From CAYHWW01 sp964360145 (lineage in GTDB: Bacteria > Bdellovibrionota > UBA1018 > CAYHWW01): a stretch of DNA of 21,729 bases. The notes beneath the pieces were generated by a model that saw only the letters and a list, made by a program, of their open reading frames with translations, was not told the origin of the DNA and did not search any database. The stretch lies in NCBI GenBank assembly GCA_964360145.1, contig CAYHWW010000039.1, forward strand, positions 1-21,729. The letters run 5' to 3'. The translations under genes were made by a program, and so were the position numbers. Of the stretch, positions 6,983 to 13,531 are shown piece after piece; the first letter of the stretch is position 1, and each line of letters starts with the position of its first letter.

Positions 6983-7413
6983 AGCGCCTTCTCCGACCGC
7001 TTCTGCGCGTCAATGGCGCTAGCGATCTCGTGCGCAGGATGCACGGGGCCCTTGCCCACGCCGGGGCAGAAGGCGGCCACCTCCCGGGCCCAGGACTTCG
7101 CCCCCATCACCTCAGGCCAGAAGGGCCAGGTGCGGCACTGGGTGGGGCGCGCCTGGTAAACGCCGCAGCGGTTGTCTTTCAAAAAACGGCAAGCGATGGC
7201 GCCGGGCTCCTCTTTCAAGTGGAAGTAGCCATTGGTCTTGGCGCAATGACGGCGTGTGAACTGAGTGGTGGTGAGGCGAAAGTGACGGGCGAAACGCTGA
7301 CGGTCCGCGAGGGTGAGGTACACGAACCCGTATTGGCCCCGGGACAGGCAACACTGCCCTGACCCCTGACATTGAAAACGCACGCCCTCGGACCACCACT
7401 TGTCTTTCGCCAT
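6979..7413 (-). CDS. YkgJ-family cysteine-cluster protein (UPF0153)
   Basis: 144 residues. The family pattern is clear: FQCQGSGQCC (C15, C21, C22) near the N-terminus, then a D-rich loop (LTLADRQRFARHF), ACRFLKDNRCGVYQARPTQC (C75, C83, C93) followed by RTWPFWPE, and a late C116. These cysteines are thought to hold a metal or Fe-S cluster. The biochemical role of the family is not established. GAGGTAGGG about 9 nt upstream supports the ATG at 7413 and overlaps the stop region of the gene before it (7429-7728), so the two probably form an operon. The stop codon overlaps that of the convergent ATPase gene by 4 bp (CTAA). Confidence 0.88.
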   Translation of the reverse strand: MAKDKWWSEGVRFQCQGSGQCCLSRGQYGFVYLTLADRQRFARHFRLTTTQFTRRHCAKTNGYFHLKEEPGAIACRFLKDNRCGVYQARPTQCRTWPFWPEVMGAKSWAREVAAFCPGVGKGPVHPAHEIASAIDAQKRSEKAL

Positions 7414-7428
7414 GGGCGGGACCCTACC

Positions 7429-7728
7429 TCAAAAAACCGGTCCCAGTAACCCGGGAGGACAGGCGATGACGCTCAGAGCAGGGTCGCTCTCCGTGAAACG
7501 CACCCGCTGGGCGGTTTGCACGTTGGTGGCGGGCACGCCGCCGCCCCTGAAACGGTCATCGAAGCCCGTGATGCGGAGCACGCGCTCGGTGGAAGCGTCT
7601 TTGACGCAAGTGCCAGGCTTGTACTTGGGGAACCAATGGGGCCAGTAGAGGTTGACAGAAAACAACAGCACCCCAAGGGCAGGCACTCCGAGCAGCAGAC
7701 CAAGGGCGATGAAGAGAATGCGGTTCAT
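7429..7728 (-). CDS. Small membrane-anchored protein, unknown function
   Basis: 99 residues from the ATG at 7728. The frame continues to a GTG at 7767, but the ATG version starts directly with a membrane anchor (MNRILFIALGLLLGVPALGV) and is preferred; only a weak AAGG lies about 13 nt upstream. After the single helix (about 3-25) comes a short outside domain with two cysteines (in GTCVKDAS and VIACPPG) that may pair. The sequence TERVLRITGFDDRFRGGGV looks like a small beta fold. Family not recognised. The gene ends 15 nt before the YkgJ-type gene and is probably co-transcribed with it. Confidence 0.65.
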   Translation of the reverse strand: MNRILFIALGLLLGVPALGVLLFSVNLYWPHWFPKYKPGTCVKDASTERVLRITGFDDRFRGGGVPATNVQTAQRVRFTESDPALSVIACPPGLLGPVF

Positions 7729-7847
7729 GGGTTGTGGATGCCTTAGGGCAGGTGAGGCGATGGTCACAAGGCTTCATTTCAGCGTCCCGAGTAAAATCGG
7801 GTTGGGCTTACCTTAAGGCTGCGCAACCACATGGCTGCACTTTTCAG

Positions 7848-7875
7848 TCAAGTTTCGAGCAATTCTTGCCGATGC
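7848..7875 (+). promoter_or_regulatory. Sigma-28 (FliA)-like promoter of the 272-residue secreted-protein gene
   Basis: TCAAGTTT (7848-7855, 7 of 8 to TAAAGTTT), a 12-nt spacer, then GCCGATGC (7868-7875, 6 of 8 to GCCGATAA). The ATG at 7900 follows with AAGGGG as ribosome-binding site. The 25 nt from TCAAG to GCCGA match those at 9989-10013 in 20 positions, and the five differences are all transitions. The distance from GCCGA to the ATG is the same in both. Confidence 0.6.
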
Positions 7876-7899
7876 TTATTATGAATGAAGGGGATCCAT

Positions 7900-8718
7900 A
7901 TGCGCCTTATCGTCTCGCTCGGTTTTATGGCAGCAGCCCTGCTGGTCGCTCCCGGGGCCCTGGCCCAGCAACCGCCTGTGGAATCCTTGATTCAACAAGG
8001 CCGGGGGATGCTCTCGGTACAAGACACCGAACCGTGCCGCAGCATGCGCCGACGCTTAGAGCCTCTGTACCAGCGCACAAAACGACAGTTAGAACCCCAT
8101 CGCCGCGAGCTCGTTGATCTTGTCACGCGGGAGCGGGAACGCATCCGGGCTCTGCGGATAAACGGCATCAGCACGCTGGATTGGCTGGAGCAAGCATCTA
8201 GGATTTTGCACTCATCCATCCATCCACGCCCAGAAAATGAGATTGAGCTGTACAGGCTATTTACCGCTGTTTTAGCACGGTCGGGGACCTCTCAATTTGC
8301 AAGCACAATCGCATCTTGCCGATCAGGCTATCGCTCTATTCCAAATGAGTTTTCCTGTATTCATAACAGCTTTCATGGGCGCCGCGATATCAGCGCGGAT
8401 ATACAGAGATGGGAACAATCGCACGCCGGCGTGGAGCTTTTCGTGACGTCGATCGCTGTTCGTGGGCGTTACAGCTATGAAACTGAGCTCGCCGCTTGTT
8501 TTTTTGCAGGTCACAGCGGTCAGATCTGCGCGAATATACGCTGGGCAGATCCAGAGCATATTCGAGTCCATTCTGACGTAGAAAGCCTTGACTCTTTTAT
8601 TGCACAGTCATCTCTTACTGAAGCCGCGAACTATCGCCAGCAATGCAGCAGTCCCGCAGCTCCCCCACAGAGCAGCGCCCCCCCCGCCAGCGATGTTGCG
8701 GATTCTGCCGCGGAGTAA
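7900..8718 (+). CDS. Secreted protein with signal peptide, unknown function
   Basis: 272 residues. An in-frame ATG at 7885 is rejected because AAGGGG lies 6 nt before the ATG at 7900, which starts a clean signal peptide of 22 residues (MRLIVSLGFMAAALLVAPG, cleavage ALA|QQ). The mature part begins with a basic helical, possibly coiled-coil stretch (about 40-90, many Arg/Glu: RRRLEPLYQRTKRQLEPHRR). A Cys-containing domain follows (about 100-245, with cysteines in ASCRSG, FSCIHN, LAACFF, QICANI and RQQC). It ends in a Pro/Ser/Ala-rich tail. The middle of the gene (about 8190-8600) is more AT-rich than its ends. Likely periplasmic. Family not recognised. The stop is 2 nt from the stop of the convergent ATPase gene. 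Confidence 0.8.
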   Translation: MRLIVSLGFMAAALLVAPGALAQQPPVESLIQQGRGMLSVQDTEPCRSMRRRLEPLYQRTKRQLEPHRRELVDLVTRERERIRALRINGISTLDWLEQASRILHSSIHPRPENEIELYRLFTAVLARSGTSQFASTIASCRSGYRSIPNEFSCIHNSFHGRRDISADIQRWEQSHAGVELFVTSIAVRGRYSYETELAACFFAGHSGQICANIRWADPEHIRVHSDVESLDSFIAQSSLTEAANYRQQCSSPAAPPQSSAPPASDVADSAAE

Positions 8719-8720
8719 AC

Positions 8721-9908
8721 CTACCCCAGAGTCTCCCAGAGATTGATTTTGATCTTTTCCCGGGCAAGGGTGCCTTCGGTGGCGGCAAGGGCCGAGAGGT
8801 GGGCTTTGATTCCCTGCTTTTCCGCCTTTTTGCCCAAAGCGATCAACACCTCGAATTCACGCTGATCACTCTTTTCACCGTGAATGATTTTTTGCGCATG
8901 AATGACCGTGGGGCTTTCTTGAGTCAAAAGATGGATGACCGAGCCCTTGGTAGTTCTGTAATAAAAAAGCTCGGGACACCCCCGCACCGAGTAGGCGCGG
9001 CGGGCAAACTGTTCAAGGTAGGCCGCGGTTTCCAGCCGCCTCTCGAAGCTCGCCCCCAAGAACGCCGCAAGACCGGCGTCATTGAGGTAATACCGGATTT
9101 TCCCCGTGCCCAAAGGATGGGGGCGGATGGCGTGCAGCATGAAAAGCTGGGACAGGATTTTGATCTGGGTCGCGATTTTTTTCGCGGAAACCCTGAGGGC
9201 CGCGCTGAACTCGGCTTGCGTCGATTCCTCCAGCGTGGCTGAAAGGGCCAAGATGCGGCGACAGAGGTCGGGGTCACCTTTCATCTTAGGAAAGAGCAGC
9301 GCGTCTCTCTCGCAAGTGAGCGTGACGAGGTCATCCCAGCGTTGAGTGCGCTCAACGGGATCACGCACGGCGAAGATGCCGGGATAACCGCCATGACCGA
9401 GAAATTTGACGAACTCCGATCGACTCACGCGTGCCTTACCTGGAAACAATCCATTTCGATCGAGCTCACGAAAGCCTTTTTGCAGAGTCTCGCCACAGGT
9501 CATCGGAAAAAGCCGCAGTCGCGAGAGCCTACCCGTCAAAGACTCGCGAATCAGCACCTCTTTGGAAAACTCCGTGGAACCCAGCAGCAAAAACTGCCCC
9601 GGCTTTTTATCACGATCGACGAAATACTTGATGAGATCAAAAAGGGGAGGCGCTTTCTGCGCTTCATCGATGACAACGAGTTTCCCGTCCGCTTGACTGC
9701 GAGCCTCCTCAAGAAAAACCTCGGTTGAGGTCTTTGCCTGGTTGAGCAGGGCGGGGCGATCGAGCGTCAGATAGTATTGATCTTTGAGTACATCTCGCGC
9801 CAGGGTGCTTTTCCCTGTTTGCCGAGCCCCCTGAATACTCACGACCGGTGAGAATGAGAGTTTCTTTTTCAACAGAGGCAGCGCGTCTCTGGGTCTCAGG
9901 TGTGGCAT
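8721..9908 (-). CDS. AAA_14/DUF4143-type ATPase, C-terminal nuclease-like motif lost
   Basis: 395 residues. The frame opens at a TTG (9923), but GGAAGGG 6 nt before the ATG at 9908 fixes the start there. Walker A GARQTGKS (27-34), Walker B KLVVIDEAQK (D81-E82), sensor strand FLLLGSTEFSK, then family-typical GRLSRLRLFPMTCGE. A winged-helix-like segment (TQAEFSAALRVSAKKIATQ) follows. Family members normally carry (E)VDF and ExK near the end. Here the matching stretch reads YRTTKGSVIHLL, then TVIHAQK, without the acidic residues, so a nuclease-like function looks lost. Overall similarity to the ATPase at 5825 is low outside the motifs. The ribosome-binding site is inside an 18-bp inverted repeat that ends at the start codon. 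Confidence 0.9.
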   Translation of the reverse strand: MPHLRPRDALPLLKKKLSFSPVVSIQGARQTGKSTLARDVLKDQYYLTLDRPALLNQAKTSTEVFLEEARSQADGKLVVIDEAQKAPPLFDLIKYFVDRDKKPGQFLLLGSTEFSKEVLIRESLTGRLSRLRLFPMTCGETLQKGFRELDRNGLFPGKARVSRSEFVKFLGHGGYPGIFAVRDPVERTQRWDDLVTLTCERDALLFPKMKGDPDLCRRILALSATLEESTQAEFSAALRVSAKKIATQIKILSQLFMLHAIRPHPLGTGKIRYYLNDAGLAAFLGASFERRLETAAYLEQFARRAYSVRGCPELFYYRTTKGSVIHLLTQESPTVIHAQKIIHGEKSDQREFEVLIALGKKAEKQGIKAHLSALAATEGTLAREKIKINLWETLG

Positions 9909-9961
9909 AAATAACCCTTCCAATTATGGCCCATGGAGGTCCTTAATTGGAAGGGTTATTT
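9909..9961. repeat. 18-bp perfect inverted repeat ending at the start codon of the second DUF4143-type ATPase gene
   Basis: AAATAACCCTTCCAATTA (9909-9926) and its exact complement TAATTGGAAGGGTTATTT (9944-9961) are separated by 17 nt. In the minus-strand transcript the downstream arm contains the Shine-Dalgarno GGAAGGG and the ATG (9908-9906) follows with no gap. A folded transcript would bury the ribosome-binding site. As DNA, the dyad would be an operator overlapping the likely transcription start (a TAAAAT -10 candidate lies just upstream). Confidence 0.92.
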
Positions 9962-9988
9962 TAAAGAATACAGGCACTGAAATAAACC

Positions 9989-10016
9989 TCAAGCTCTAAG
10001 CGATTCTTGCCGACAA
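9989..10016 (+). promoter_or_regulatory. Sigma-28 (FliA)-like promoter of the 275-residue secreted-protein gene
   Basis: TCAAGCTC (9989-9996), a 12-nt spacer, then GCCGACAA (10009-10016, 7 of 8 to GCCGATAA). The ATG at 10041 lies 24 nt beyond the -10 box with AGGGGGG in between. See the near-identical site at 7848. Confidence 0.6.
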
Positions 10017-10040
10017 GATATCCTACAGGGGGGAAGTGCC

Positions 10041-10868
10041 ATGTTCCAAAAAATCTTGAGTTATGTTCTCACGTTCACATTGGTCACGACCCAGGCCGCC
10101 CTGGCCCAGCAGGGGTCTCCGGCTTCTGATGAGGGTGGGGAGTCGCCTGAAAACGTGCCGGTGGCGCGGTCGGCGGGTCATGGTCCCACTACGCGAGCTG
10201 AGATTCTGGCTGCGACGAACCGCTTAAGTGATGGGATAGAAGGCAAGGGCGTTGTGGTATCCACCGCTGATGGCGTTACCCAGGGGTTAGGCAACATCAT
10301 TCGTGCGGCAGGTAGTACGAGCAACACGCCGCTGCGGTTTCGCACTCCTGCCACGGCAAACATGCCAGCGCTTTGTTTTGATGCCCATCTTACGGCTCCC
10401 GTCACTGAGGCTCATCCCGAAATCATGGTGTCCGTGGCGGCTTTCACTGCGAACTGCTCCCGCCGCCTTAGTATGCGCCAGGTCAATATAGGCCGCGATC
10501 CCAACGCTACAGCGTCACAGCTACGTTTGAAACAAACGGCAAGATCCATGGCTCAAGAAATCAGCGCGGCCTTGGGTGGTTCTTCTGGCAGGTCCCACGG
10601 TTTATTGAATTTGATGATTCCCGATGCGAAGGCGGACACGACCAGATCAAGCGAGGCCCTCGCCCACATCATAGTTGGAATCGTTACTGGGGTTGTAGCG
10701 ATCGTGCTGTCCGCAGCGGCATACAAAGCAGTGATGATGAGCGGGAATCGAGAAGAGCGGCTTGGTGGATTATTCTTTGGCATGGTGAGCGGGAGTTTTA
10801 TGATGCTTGCTATAAACAGCTTTAGAGCCGCATTTTCTGCTGATCAAGAATCTGGTTATCAAAAATAG
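10041..10868 (+). CDS. Exported protein with two C-terminal membrane helices, unknown function
   Basis: 275 residues. The ATG at 10041 is preceded by a G-rich ribosome-binding site (AGGGGGGAAG). The signal peptide has 22 residues with cleavage ALA|QQ, the same length and end as in the protein at 7900; 14 nt at the cleavage site are identical in the two genes (7957-7970 and 10098-10111). The mature domain (about 25-195) has two cysteines (ALCFDA, TANCSRR), which may form a disulfide. Two membrane helices follow near the C-terminus (about 206-233 and 241-266) with a short charged loop (SGNREER). The protein would thus be held in the inner membrane with its main domain in the periplasm. Family not recognised. 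Confidence 0.8.
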   Translation: MFQKILSYVLTFTLVTTQAALAQQGSPASDEGGESPENVPVARSAGHGPTTRAEILAATNRLSDGIEGKGVVVSTADGVTQGLGNIIRAAGSTSNTPLRFRTPATANMPALCFDAHLTAPVTEAHPEIMVSVAAFTANCSRRLSMRQVNIGRDPNATASQLRLKQTARSMAQEISAALGGSSGRSHGLLNLMIPDAKADTTRSSEALAHIIVGIVTGVVAIVLSAAAYKAVMMSGNREERLGGLFFGMVSGSFMMLAINSFRAAFSADQESGYQK

Positions 10869-10875
10869 TTTCATC

Positions 10876-10903
10876 TCAAGAAAATCCGACCTTCCGCCGA
10901 TAA
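10876..10903 (+). promoter_or_regulatory. Sigma-28 (FliA)-like promoter immediately before the acyltransferase gene
   Basis: TCAAGAAA (10876-10883), a 12-nt spacer, then GCCGATAA (10896-10903), an exact match to the sigma-28 -10 consensus. The ATG at 10910 is only 6 nt further on, so a start about 7 nt after the -10 box would give a leaderless mRNA. No Shine-Dalgarno sequence precedes this ATG. Confidence 0.5.
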
Positions 10904-10909
10904 CGTCGA

Positions 10910-11755
10910 ATGGGTATCAAGCGGGTCCTCAAAAAATCGCTCCAGAAACTCAAAGAAAAAGAGAAGCAGCGCCTGGAGCTGGACAACCAAAGGACTGCCC
11001 ACAACGGGTTCATCGGCTTATTTGAAACCGCCATCCGGCGCTACAAAACCCTGAGCCACGCCCTCTCCACCTTGCCCCTCTACATCATGAGCATCTGTTG
11101 CATGGCCGTGGCCCTGAGCCCGTCCGTCTACTTGTTTCGATGGGTCGGCAAAACCGTGGCGGCCCAACCCACTCTGGTTCAGACCGGTGCGCTAGCCGCG
11201 GCCTTTGCCGCTGGATTTTTTCTCTACGGCTTCACCCTCGTCGTTCTCGTGCCCCTCGTGAATTTCATGCTGCGCACCAATCTGCACCCGTGGAGAGGGG
11301 CCTACTATTCTTTCGGCAGCCTGCGCTGGTACATCCACAACTGCCTCACCTACCTCGTGCGGTATACCTTTCTCGACTTCATGACCCCCACCCCCTTCAA
11401 CATCATGTATTTTCGCGCCATGGGCATGAAGATCGGCGTGGATGTGCAACTGAACACCTGTAACATCTCAGACCCTTCGCTCATCGAGATCGGTGACCGG
11501 GCCACCATCGGCGGGTCCGCCACCATCATCGCCCACTACGCGAGCTCGGGGTTTTTGATCGTGACCCCCACAAAAATCGGCAAGGGCGCCACCATCGGAT
11601 TGAAAGCCACCATCATGGGCGGCGTCACCATCGGTGAATACGCGGTCATCATGCCCAATTCGGTGGTGCTGCCGAAAACCGTGGTGCCCGCCGGCGAAGT
11701 CTGGGGCGGCGTGCCCGCCCAGCTGCTGGAACAGCGGCGCAAAGCAGCGGCCTAA
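10910..11755 (+). CDS. Membrane-anchored hexapeptide-repeat acyltransferase
   Basis: 281 residues. A basic, charged N-terminal helix (1-30) precedes two hydrophobic segments (about 53-78 and 89-120). The C-terminal 110 residues form a left-handed beta-helix with hexapeptide repeats: IEIGDRATIGGSATI, then TKIGKGATIGLKATI, GGVTIGEYAVI, and the closing GEVWGGVPAQLL cap. The section around NIMYFRAMGMKIGVDVQLNTCNISD resembles the acyltransferase-like end of large Pls/NRPS-terminal proteins. It likely transfers an acetyl or acyl group to a sugar, lipid or peptide at the inner membrane; the substrate is unknown. The start lacks a ribosome-binding site; no later Met fits before the membrane segments. 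Confidence 0.85.
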   Translation: MGIKRVLKKSLQKLKEKEKQRLELDNQRTAHNGFIGLFETAIRRYKTLSHALSTLPLYIMSICCMAVALSPSVYLFRWVGKTVAAQPTLVQTGALAAAFAAGFFLYGFTLVVLVPLVNFMLRTNLHPWRGAYYSFGSLRWYIHNCLTYLVRYTFLDFMTPTPFNIMYFRAMGMKIGVDVQLNTCNISDPSLIEIGDRATIGGSATIIAHYASSGFLIVTPTKIGKGATIGLKATIMGGVTIGEYAVIMPNSVVLPKTVVPAGEVWGGVPAQLLEQRRKAAA

Positions 11756-11791
11756 GGGCCTGCTCAACGGACGCTAAGACTGGCAACCGTG

Positions 11792-11810
11792 GCAACATGG
11801 AGTATGTTGC
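11792..11810 (+). promoter_or_regulatory. Hairpin with Shine-Dalgarno in its loop, before the flavoprotein gene
   Basis: GCAACAT (11792-11798), loop GGAGT, ATGTTGC (11804-11810): a perfect 7-bp stem presenting GGAG in the loop, 13 nt before the ATG at 11816. Its arms recall the GGCAAC/GTTGCC palindromes at 4774-4846. It may expose or limit the ribosome-binding site. Confidence 0.45.
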
Positions 11811-11815
11811 TCTCC

Positions 11816-13006
11816 ATGACCACCCCACAGCACTTTGACGTAGTCATCCTCGGCGCCGGCGGCGCGGGCATGATGTGCGCCATCCACGCCGCCCGCCGCG
11901 GGCGCCGGGTGGCCCTCATCGATCACGGCGCCAAGGTGGGTGGCAAGATCCTCATCTCCGGCGGCGGCCGCTGCAACTTCACCAACCGCGACGTGTCCCA
12001 GAAAAACTACGTCTCCGCCAACGAGCACTTCTGCAAATCCGCCCTGTCCCGCTTCGTGCCCGAAGACTTCATCGCAATGGTGCAGAGCCACGGCATCGCC
12101 TACCACGAGCGGAAGTGGGGCCAGCTCTTCTGTGACGGCTCCGCCCAGCAGATCATCGACATGCTGGTGAAGGAGTGCGGCAACGCTGGCGCCACGTTTT
12201 TTGTGGACCACGAGATCCTCTCTGTAAGCAAAGGCGACAGGTTCACAGTGGAAACCAAGCGGGGCCCCTTCACCGCGGACTCCGTTGTGGTGGCCACCGG
12301 CGGTCTTTCCATCCCCAAAATCGGAGCCACCGGCATCGGCTACAAGATCGCCGAGCAGTTCGGGTTGAGGCTCACGCGGCGGGCACCAGCCCTGGACGGG
12401 TTCACCTTCGCCGAGAAAGAGCGCCAAAACCTCGACGGTTTCGCGGGCATCGCCCTGGACACCAAGATGACCTGCAACGACATCACCTTCCAAGAGAACC
12501 TGCTCTTCACCCATGTGGGCCTGAGCGGCCCCGTGGCGCTGCAAGCATCTTTGCATTGGCACCCGGGCGATGAAGTGCACATTAATTTTGTGCCCCAGAT
12601 GAGCCGCGCCGCGCTTTTAAAATGGTTTGAGGACCGCAAGCGGGACAAGCAGGAGATCAGGAATCTCATCACTGAATTTTTGCCCAAGCGGCTTTCCGAG
12701 CGGTTCACGGAACTTTATCTCCCCGCTGGAGTGCTCCTCGCCAACTTGCCTAAAAAGGACCTCGAAAATTTTTGCGATCAGCTGCAGAACTGGACCTTCG
12801 TGCCCCAGGGCACGGTGGGCTACAACAAAGCCGAAGTCACCCGCGGCGGCGTGGACACCGACGGGCTTTCATCGAAGACCATGGAAGCCAAGAAGGTCCC
12901 GGGCCTCTATTTCATCGGCGAAGTGGTGGACGTCACCGGCTGGCTGGGCGGCTACAACTTTCAGTGGGCATGGGCGTCAGGCTGGGCAGCGGGCCAGGTG
13001 GTTTGA
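11816..13006 (+). CDS. HI0933/BaiN-family NAD(P)/FAD-dependent oxidoreductase
   Basis: 396 residues from the ATG at 11816. An in-frame GTG (11789) and ATG (11804) would add 9 or 5 residues but give a less typical N-terminus. The Rossmann FAD motif VVILGAGGAGMMCA is near the start, followed by the family signature KVGGKILISGGGRCNFTN. The middle carries VVVATGGLSIPKIGATGIGY. The C-terminal FAD signature is AEVTRGGV, then VPGLYFIGEVVDVTGWLGGYN and FQWAWASGWAAG. These are soluble flavoproteins; a few members (BaiN type) are linked to reductive steps on steroids, but the substrate of most is unknown. It lies 60 nt after the acyltransferase gene on the same strand, possibly co-transcribed. Confidence 0.92.
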   Translation: MTTPQHFDVVILGAGGAGMMCAIHAARRGRRVALIDHGAKVGGKILISGGGRCNFTNRDVSQKNYVSANEHFCKSALSRFVPEDFIAMVQSHGIAYHERKWGQLFCDGSAQQIIDMLVKECGNAGATFFVDHEILSVSKGDRFTVETKRGPFTADSVVVATGGLSIPKIGATGIGYKIAEQFGLRLTRRAPALDGFTFAEKERQNLDGFAGIALDTKMTCNDITFQENLLFTHVGLSGPVALQASLHWHPGDEVHINFVPQMSRAALLKWFEDRKRDKQEIRNLITEFLPKRLSERFTELYLPAGVLLANLPKKDLENFCDQLQNWTFVPQGTVGYNKAEVTRGGVDTDGLSSKTMEAKKVPGLYFIGEVVDVTGWLGGYNFQWAWASGWAAGQVV

Positions 13007-13033
13007 GGACGCGATGTCGCCTGCCTGGCAATG

Positions 13034-13062
13034 TTGACTTATTCCGTCGGTGAGAATAGGGT
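13034..13062 (+). promoter_or_regulatory. Candidate sigma-70 promoter of the RND efflux operon
   Basis: TTGACT (13034-13039, 5 of 6) is followed after 17 nt by TAGGGT (13057-13062, 3 of 6). This lies in the 83-nt gap before the first gene of the operon. The spacer holds no clear dyad for a metal regulator, though metal regulators that act by stretching promoters usually need 19-20 nt. Confidence 0.4.
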
Positions 13063-13089
13063 GTTTTTTTCTCCGGCCTTGTCACGACC

Positions 13090-13521
13090 ATGGGCTCTCA
13101 AATGCAATCACTGACGATGATTAAAAAAATTCTCGGCGCCATCCTTATCGCAGCATTGGCTTTTCCAGCCCTTGCGTCCGCGCATGGTGAAGATAAGCCT
13201 GGCCCCCACGGTGGATTTATTCGAATGCCCGGGGCTTTCCACACCGAGGTTGTTCAGAACTCAGAAAAGCAATTGAGCGTCTATCTTTTGGATATGGAGT
13301 GGGCCAAGCCGACGATACAAAACTCCTCGGTTTCAATCGTTTTCAGAAATAACAAAAAAGAAAATAAAACGATCTGCACAGCCAAGAGAGATCACTTCGA
13401 ATGCAAGGTTCCACCGAGCATCAGCCTCAAGAGTGGCGAGATCACCATCAACGCCTCACGCGGCGGCGCGGTGGGCGGAGCGTCCGTCCACAAGTTGCCA
13501 CTTGGGTTTTCTCATGAGTGA
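13090..13521 (+). CDS. Small periplasmic protein of the efflux operon, adaptor-N-terminus-like
   Basis: Up to 143 residues. Three in-frame ATGs (13090, 13102, 13117) are possible and none has a clear ribosome-binding site; the last starts exactly with the signal peptide MIKKILGAILIAALAFPALASA. The mature protein begins HGEDKPGPHGGF and continues with an FHTEVV...LSVYLLD pattern. This resembles the short domain found at the N-terminus of some heavy-metal efflux adaptors (CzcB type). Histidines near the N-terminus could bind metal. Two cysteines (TICTAK, FECKVP) may pair. It is the first gene of the operon, 10 nt before the pump. It resembles the protein at 16642 and the two bracket the pump. 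Role inferred: periplasmic metal-binding helper. Confidence 0.75.
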   Translation: MGSQMQSLTMIKKILGAILIAALAFPALASAHGEDKPGPHGGFIRMPGAFHTEVVQNSEKQLSVYLLDMEWAKPTIQNSSVSIVFRNNKKENKTICTAKRDHFECKVPPSISLKSGEITINASRGGAVGGASVHKLPLGFSHE

Positions 13522-13531
13522 TGTTTGAACC

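Noticed and set aside
7786..7801. CCCGA-GTAAAA-TCGGG as terminator
   Set aside because: A 5-bp stem without a T-run, lying between two divergent gene starts.
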